This document shows positions 24,901-27,820 of a stretch of 27,820 bases of DNA, one piece after another. The stretch lies in the NCBI GenBank assembly GCA_023433265.1, contig JAEZDR010000047.1, positions 1 through 27,820 on the forward strand, given 5' to 3'. Origin of the DNA: Bacteroidota bacterium (GTDB lineage Bacteria; Bacteroidota; Bacteroidia; Chitinophagales; Chitinophagaceae). Under the pieces are notes generated by a model that was given only the letters and a program-made list of their open reading frames with translations, was not told where the DNA came from and did not search any database. Both the position numbers and the translations under genes were made by a program. How positions within the stretch are numbered: the stretch's first letter is position 1; each line of letters begins with the position of its first letter.

Positions 24901-25285
24901 CCCCAACCGCAGAAGCTTTAGTGAACGCAGGCTAAAACGGTCGCCTCTCAGGGATGTAGCTGCCATCATCCGTTCATTTTACTATGTTGCCTACGAAGGT
25001 TTCTTCAGCAGCAGCCAGGTGCAGAACGAAGAAAGGGATGCTCTTATGCCCTTTGCCGAAATGTGGGCCTGGTACATGAGTAGCTTTTTTGCCAGGGCTT
25101 ATATGGACGTGGTGCAAAATTCAGCCGCCATCATTCCGGGCGACAAGAAAGACTTTGCCATGATGATGGAAACCTACCTGATAGACAAAGCATTGCAGGA
25201 TCTGCAACAAGAACTTGACCGCAGGCCCGACTTTGCAATCGTACCTATAAAGTTGATAAAAGGAATCGTGGAAAAACCTAAATAG
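21956..25285 (+). CDS. treS: Trehalose synthase fused to a maltokinase-like domain
   Basis: An 1109-residue cytoplasmic fusion. Residues about 15-555 are a GH13 maltose glucosyltransferase (TreS) that interconverts maltose and trehalose. It has the catalytic Asp215 (GFRLDAVPYLFEREGTNGEN), Glu257 (FLAEANMWPED) and Asp323 (FLRNHDELTLEMVTDEERD), plus DGVRTPMQWNSDRNAGFS. Residues about 570-1109 match maltokinase (Mak/Pep2): the cap-domain start LRKTRWFYSRHLRI and the late block SERRLKRSPLRDVAAIIRSF are well kept. However, the kinase motif expected as HGDxHLGQ reads HGNLKLRK (959-966), and the expected DFEGEP reads DFSGNP (978-983). The catalytic Asp is thus Asn961, so the kinase half may be inactive. 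If active, it would feed maltose-1-phosphate to GlgE. No glgE or glgB is nearby. An alternative start is at 21971. Confidence 0.94.
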   Translation: MILHSMATPQQALDDKIHWYKDAIIYELHIKAFADSNGDGIGDFHGLMEKLDYLQELGVTAIWVLPFYPSPLRDDGYDIADYYSINPSYGSIEDFQRFLDEAHKRNLKVITELVINHTSDQHPWFQRARLAPKGSEERNFYVWTDDPNQYKGVRIIFQDFEASNWTWDPVAQQYYWHRFFHHQPDLNYDSLAVQEEVMKVLDYWCDMGVDGFRLDAVPYLFEREGTNGENLPETHAFLKKLRKHIDDHHPGTVFLAEANMWPEDSASYFGDGDECHMNYHFPVMPRMFMSVQMEDRFPITDIFAQTPEIPDTCQWAMFLRNHDELTLEMVTDEERDYMYKAYAKDPKARINLGIRHRLAPLMDNNRRKIELMNSLLFSLPGTPVVYYGDEIGMGDNFYLGDRDGVRTPMQWNSDRNAGFSKANPQRLYLPVILDPEYNYEAVNVELQRSNTSSLFWFMKQIISVRKKYKVFGRGDMKFLHVDNPKVLAFTRTYKEETLLVVVNLSKFSQPASIDLNAYAGYTPTDIFSKSAFPAISGEANYFFTLSAHSFQWFILGKTHTNLPQNEVLATLEVNELQGLLDKSGKRWLEENILPGYLRKTRWFYSRHLRIQNLSIINTFTIPLTNPVGILVVEVTFEKGLPETYILPLVLIKGAEARSVISSHPEAVIAKTSESDNGILCDAYYTSELQQYFIRQLIKGENIRKEAGELHFASTEALAESASRETELKPLLHFGDDLITAVTYNNKYFLRLYRKVDKGMHPDLELARYLSAEKNFKCTPPYLGHIEWKVDKDGYILGMLQVMIENHGHGEGYMYERINNFIERILARDRSKLNPYESFGSLQEPVTYEELPEHLQVLFGSNAADFAESLGKTLGQMHLQLASGTTKDLQPEEFSLHYQRSLYSGMVSHVREVFDYLGKQKQKLPHTTEAEDLLKRKEDLLKLLKRVYNKKLDIIKIRIHGNLKLRKIMLTGKGVVIHDFSGNPNRRSFSERRLKRSPLRDVAAIIRSFYYVAYEGFFSSSQVQNEERDALMPFAEMWAWYMSSFFARAYMDVVQNSAAIIPGDKKDFAMMMETYLIDKALQDLQQELDRRPDFAIVPIKLIKGIVEKPK

Positions 25286-25333
25286 GCCTTCTATATCTAA
25301 ACCAGGGGCCACATCCCTAAAACAAGGTATCTC

Positions 25334-25421
25334 CCCGTTGCTGTAGCGATGCTATAGCGGTGCTGTAGCGGTGCTATAGCGATGTTGTAGCGGTGTTGTA
25401 GCGGTGTTGTAGCGGTGTAAA
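25334..25421. repeat. 11-bp tandem array B downstream of the trehalose synthase gene
   Basis: Seven 11-base units begin with AGC at 25345, 25356, 25367, 25378, 25389, 25400 and 25411, with a half-matching unit before them at 25334. Units are AGCGATGCTAT, AGCGGTGCTGT, AGCGGTGCTAT, AGCGATGTTGT, AGCGGTGTTGT (twice) and AGCGGTGTAAA. The variation is almost all transitions (G/A at position 5, C/T at 9, A/G at 10). TAG recurs in all plus-strand frames, and no ORF covers it. It starts about 50 bases after the treS stop and ends about 190 bases before the candidate carB promoter. Confidence 0.92.
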
Positions 25422-25608
25422 TCCGTGGCAACAGGGAAGCAACAGTGTAGTAAAAGCGTACTTACTGCCTATAAAGTCTGTCGTCACCTGGTTTCACCTA
25501 CCCGGCTGCTCCACCCTGCCAGTGTTCGCAACAAGAGTTTAATATCGCAGCATCCCCAATCCTTAGGGCAAAGCCACCCCTCCCTGTTTATTAACAATTT
25601 CTGCCTGA
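25422..25608. other. Noncoding stretch between array B and the carB-half promoter
   Basis: About 190 bases without a recognisable gene. No remnant of the N-terminal half of carB is seen here. A plus-strand ORF at 25425-25655 overlaps the candidate promoter and has no protein-like features. Confidence 0.5.
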
Positions 25609-25641
25609 TGTGCGTGTTTCTGTTATTCAACTCTAAATTTG
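25609..25641 (+). promoter_or_regulatory. Candidate promoter of the carB-half gene
   Basis: TAAATTTG (25634-25641) is an exact match to the Bacteroidota -7 consensus TAnnTTTG. A one-mismatch -33 element, TGTG (25609-25612), lies 21 bases upstream. It predicts a transcript start near 25648 and a short leader before the ATG at 25671. Confidence 0.5.
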
Positions 25642-25670
25642 CGCCTCGGGTTTAACCTCCATTCCTGCAA

Positions 25671-26867
25671 ATGACTACTTCTACCATCCAACTCAACGAG
25701 TCAATTCCTTCCAACCGCAAAAAGATTATTGTTCTGGGTAGTGGTCCCAACCGCATAGGACAGGGTATTGAATTTGATTATTGCTGCGTACACGGTCTGC
25801 TCGCCATCAAAGAGTGTGGTTACGAAGCCATTATGGTTAATTGCAACCCTGAAACGGTTTCTACCGACTTTGATATGGCCGACAAACTCTACTTCGAGCC
25901 CGTGTACTGGGAACATCTTTGGGAAATAATAGAACTGGAGCAACCCTTTGGAGTGATAGTACAATTGGGTGGTCAAACAGCACTTAAGCTTGCAAAACGT
26001 CTACAGGAAAAAGGCATAAAGATTATCGGCACCTCCTTCGACAGCATGGACATAGCTGAAGACAGGGGAAGGTTTAGCGATCTGTTGAAAGAGCTTGATA
26101 TACCATACCCTGAATACGGTACAGCCTATACAGCGGATGAAGCTATAGAAGTAGCCAATAAAGTTGGCTACCCCGTGCTGGTAAGGCCTAGCTATGTACT
26201 AGGCGGCCAACGAATGCGCATTGTTATCAACGACGATGAAGTAGAAAAAGCAGTGATCAGCCTGCTGAAACACATCCCCAATAATAAAATACTCATCGAC
26301 CACTTTCTCGACAGATGCCAGGAAGCAGAGATAGATGCAATTTTTGATGGAGAGAACTTTCATGTGATGGGTGTAATGGAGCACATTGAACCCGCAGGCA
26401 TACACAGCGGTGACAGTAATGCTGTGCTACCAGCGTTCAACTTGTCGCCATTGGTAATAACCACAATGGAAACCTATGCTGAAAAAATAGCAAGGGCGCT
26501 AAACATCTGCGGACTTATCAATATCCAGTTTGCTATCAAAGACGGTAAAGTGTATGTCATCGAAGCCAACCCAAGAGCAAGCCGCACCACACCATTCATA
26601 GCAAAAGCATACGGGATTCCCTATCTGAATATTGCAACCAAAATAATGCTTGGCGAGGCTAAGCTGACTGATTTTAAAATGGAGAAAAACCTGAGTGGTT
26701 TTGCTATCAAAGAGCCCGTATTCAGCTTCGACAAGTTTCCGGGCGTTAATAAAGAACTAGGCCCTGAAATGAAGAGTACGGGAGAAGCCATAAGGTTTAT
26801 TAAAGACCTGAGAGACCCTTACTTCCGCACGCTCTACAAGGAAAGGAGCATGCACCTAAGCAAATAA
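25671..26867 (+). CDS. carB: Stand-alone C-terminal synthetase half of carbamoyl-phosphate synthase large subunit
   Basis: A 398-residue protein matching roughly residues 555-945 of E. coli CarB, the ATP-grasp half that phosphorylates carbamate. Motifs in order: IIVLGSGPNRIGQGIEFDYC, MVNCNPETVSTDFD, VIVQLGGQTALKLA, AEDRGRFSDLL, GYPVLVRPSYVLGGQRM, MEHIEPAGIHSGDSN, VIEANPRASRTTPFIAKA, FPGVNKELGPEMKSTGEAI. It lacks the N-terminal carboxyphosphate half and the C-terminal MGS regulatory domain (absence of MGS is common in Bacteroidota). Leading residues TIQLNESIPSNRKKI resemble the linker between the halves in full-length CarB, so it looks like a gene split at the domain border. It has its own ATG and candidate promoter. 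It may pair with a separate N-half gene, as in organisms with split carB, or be a paralogue of a complete carB. Confidence 0.88.
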   Translation: MTTSTIQLNESIPSNRKKIIVLGSGPNRIGQGIEFDYCCVHGLLAIKECGYEAIMVNCNPETVSTDFDMADKLYFEPVYWEHLWEIIELEQPFGVIVQLGGQTALKLAKRLQEKGIKIIGTSFDSMDIAEDRGRFSDLLKELDIPYPEYGTAYTADEAIEVANKVGYPVLVRPSYVLGGQRMRIVINDDEVEKAVISLLKHIPNNKILIDHFLDRCQEAEIDAIFDGENFHVMGVMEHIEPAGIHSGDSNAVLPAFNLSPLVITTMETYAEKIARALNICGLINIQFAIKDGKVYVIEANPRASRTTPFIAKAYGIPYLNIATKIMLGEAKLTDFKMEKNLSGFAIKEPVFSFDKFPGVNKELGPEMKSTGEAIRFIKDLRDPYFRTLYKERSMHLSK

Positions 26868-26891
26868 AAACCGCCGTTAGAAAACAGCGGT
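26861..26891 (-). terminator. Terminator of the double-PDZ gene
   Basis: On the minus strand ACCGC (26891-26887) pairs with GCGGT (26874-26870) around one mismatch and a second stem GTT/AAC, followed by TTTTTATTTG. The T tract overlaps the stop codon of the convergent carB-half gene at 26865-26867. On the plus strand no T run follows, so it serves the minus-strand gene. Confidence 0.75.
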
Positions 26892-26922
26892 ACACTGATG
26901 AGAAAACGTTATGTATTCAGGA

Positions 26923-27820
26923 TTATAGGTTGGCTTTTTTAAGCACTTTCGGAAACTTTACTTCTGCTTCCTGGATATTGTTACCTCTTTTGTACTTCAG
27001 CTTTACCGTATCGCCCTCTTTCATATCTTTCAACTGCTCACGGATGTCTTCAATTCCTTTGACGGCTTTTCCATTCGCTTCGGTAATTATGTCACCTTCT
27101 TTCAAACCTGCTTTTGCGGCAAGTTCATCTTCTTCTACTTCCAGTACCTTCACGCCATTACTTTCTTCCGTGTCCTGTATTTGCATACCCAGGCGCGGCC
27201 GCCTCATCATCCTTGCAGAGGGCATATCAAAGTCAAAGTTGAAGTCGCGATTGAAGTTTGTAACATTCGATGCTTTCTTCAAAACAACAGAAGCTGTCTT
27301 CTTTTTTCCGTCCCGCAGGTAAGTGATAGTTACTTTATCGTCTGGCTTGTACTTTCCTATCAGGCTGTAGAGGGTGTTTTCGTCGTTAACTTCTTTATCA
27401 TCTACCTTGGTAATGATATCCCCTTCTTTAATGCCTGCTTTTTCAGCTCCTCCGTCTTTCGTAACCTCATTTACTTTTGCACCTTTCTCCACTTTGTCAG
27501 TTACCACTCCCAGCACCGCACGATTTCCTGCAAAAGCAAATGAACCACGGGGCATCTCCATCATGAACGGAGTACGTGGGGCTGCCGGTGCTCCCGGTAT
27601 TCTGTAGCGTAGCACATCCTCTGACACGATGTCTACATTGCCTCCTGAAAATTCTTCTACAGGCTTACCATTAATGGTAACCTTGTCGCCATCAACTACA
27701 ATCGTCATCTTTTCTTTGTTGCCTTTGTCCTTGCGGATGATAATACGCTCCTGTTTTTCCTTTTCTTTCCTGGTTTCCTGCCCAAAAGAACTTGTGGAGC
27801 CTAGTAAACCTCCCATCAGA
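26923..27820 (-). CDS. Secreted double-PDZ-domain protein (5' end beyond window)
   Basis: About 298 residues are visible and the frame is still open at the right edge. The first visible residues, LMGGLLGSTSSFGQ, look like the end of a signal peptide, so only a few residues are missing. A charged segment (KEKEKQERIIIRKDKGNKEK) and a small strand-rich part (MTIVVDGDKVTINGKPVEEF) come first. Two PDZ domains follow: LGVVTDKVEKGAKVNEVTKDGGAEKAGIKEGDIITKVDDKEV, and LGMQIQDTEESNGVKVLEVEEDELAAKAGLKEGDIITEANGKAV. Each ends in a typical YKPDDKVTITYLRDGK or MKEGDTVKLKYKRGN strand pair. No trypsin-like or other protease domain is present, so this is not HtrA; a periplasmic adaptor or substrate-binding role is inferred. 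The gene ends at its own terminator. Confidence 0.85.
   Translation of the reverse strand, partial: LMGGLLGSTSSFGQETRKEKEKQERIIIRKDKGNKEKMTIVVDGDKVTINGKPVEEFSGGNVDIVSEDVLRYRIPGAPAAPRTPFMMEMPRGSFAFAGNRAVLGVVTDKVEKGAKVNEVTKDGGAEKAGIKEGDIITKVDDKEVNDENTLYSLIGKYKPDDKVTITYLRDGKKKTASVVLKKASNVTNFNRDFNFDFDMPSARMMRRPRLGMQIQDTEESNGVKVLEVEEDELAAKAGLKEGDIITEANGKAVKGIEDIREQLKDMKEGDTVKLKYKRGNNIQEAEVKFPKVLKKANL

Noticed and set aside
25334..25421. Coding tandem repeat (repeat protein) in array B
   Set aside because: All plus-strand frames meet TAG within 33 bases. The minus strand is open over the array, but no supported start or longer ORF extends it.
25425..25655. 76-residue ORF upstream of the carB half, considered as a remnant of the N-terminal half
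   Set aside because: The translation has no CarB motifs and the ORF overlaps the exact TAnnTTTG promoter match.
25286..25670. Frameshifted or truncated full-length carB
   Set aside because: No frame upstream of 25671 encodes any part of the N-terminal synthetase, so a simple frameshift cannot explain the half gene.

Overview
The window looks like the chromosome of a Bacteroidota bacterium, most likely family Chitinophagaceae. The signs are a SusC/SusD outer-membrane pair, a Bacteroidota-type geranylgeranylglyceryl phosphate synthase, a CarB half lacking the MGS domain, TAnnTTTG-like promoter elements, AT-rich leaders with few Shine-Dalgarno sequences, and secreted proteins ending their signal peptides in A-Q. 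It is mostly a housekeeping region. I see no transposase, phage gene, CRISPR array or recognisable defence system.

Layout. Bases 1-5600 are mainly minus-strand genes: the start of a 3-aminobutyryl-CoA ammonia-lyase (cut by the window edge), an acidic low-complexity protein, a secreted protein on the plus strand with its own terminator, an unrecognised 238-residue protein, and a block of FabH-like ketoacyl synthase, small secreted protein and lipid-kinase-like protein. Bases 5860-9460 carry rpoN (sigma-54) and a secreted PQQ-type beta-propeller protein, closed by a terminator shared with the convergent pcrB-type gene. Bases 10236-13974 are a long leader followed by the B12-dependent ribonucleotide reductase nrdJ. 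Bases 14352-19871 are a minus-strand SusC-SusD-lipoprotein operon with its terminator. Bases 20042-21253 hold tRNA-Arg(CCG), a CruF-like membrane protein and a MazG-type pyrophosphohydrolase, all on the minus strand. Bases 21256-25421 hold a trehalose synthase/maltokinase-like fusion. Bases 25609-26867 are a stand-alone C-terminal half of CarB. The window ends inside a secreted double-PDZ protein.

Most unusual signals. First, two unrelated-looking noncoding tandem arrays lie on either side of the trehalose synthase gene; both have an 11-bp period and both carry AGC (or a close variant) at the start of nearly every unit. Second, the kinase half of the trehalose synthase fusion keeps the flanking maltokinase signature but has Asn where the catalytic Asp is expected, with further changes in the metal-binding motifs, so it may be a pseudokinase. 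Third, the CarB-like gene encodes only the C-terminal synthetase half, with no N-terminal half next to it. Fourth, the 394-bp nrdJ leader holds two repeats resembling DnaA boxes and a stem followed by seven T residues. Function assignments come from motif recognition by eye; no database search was run.
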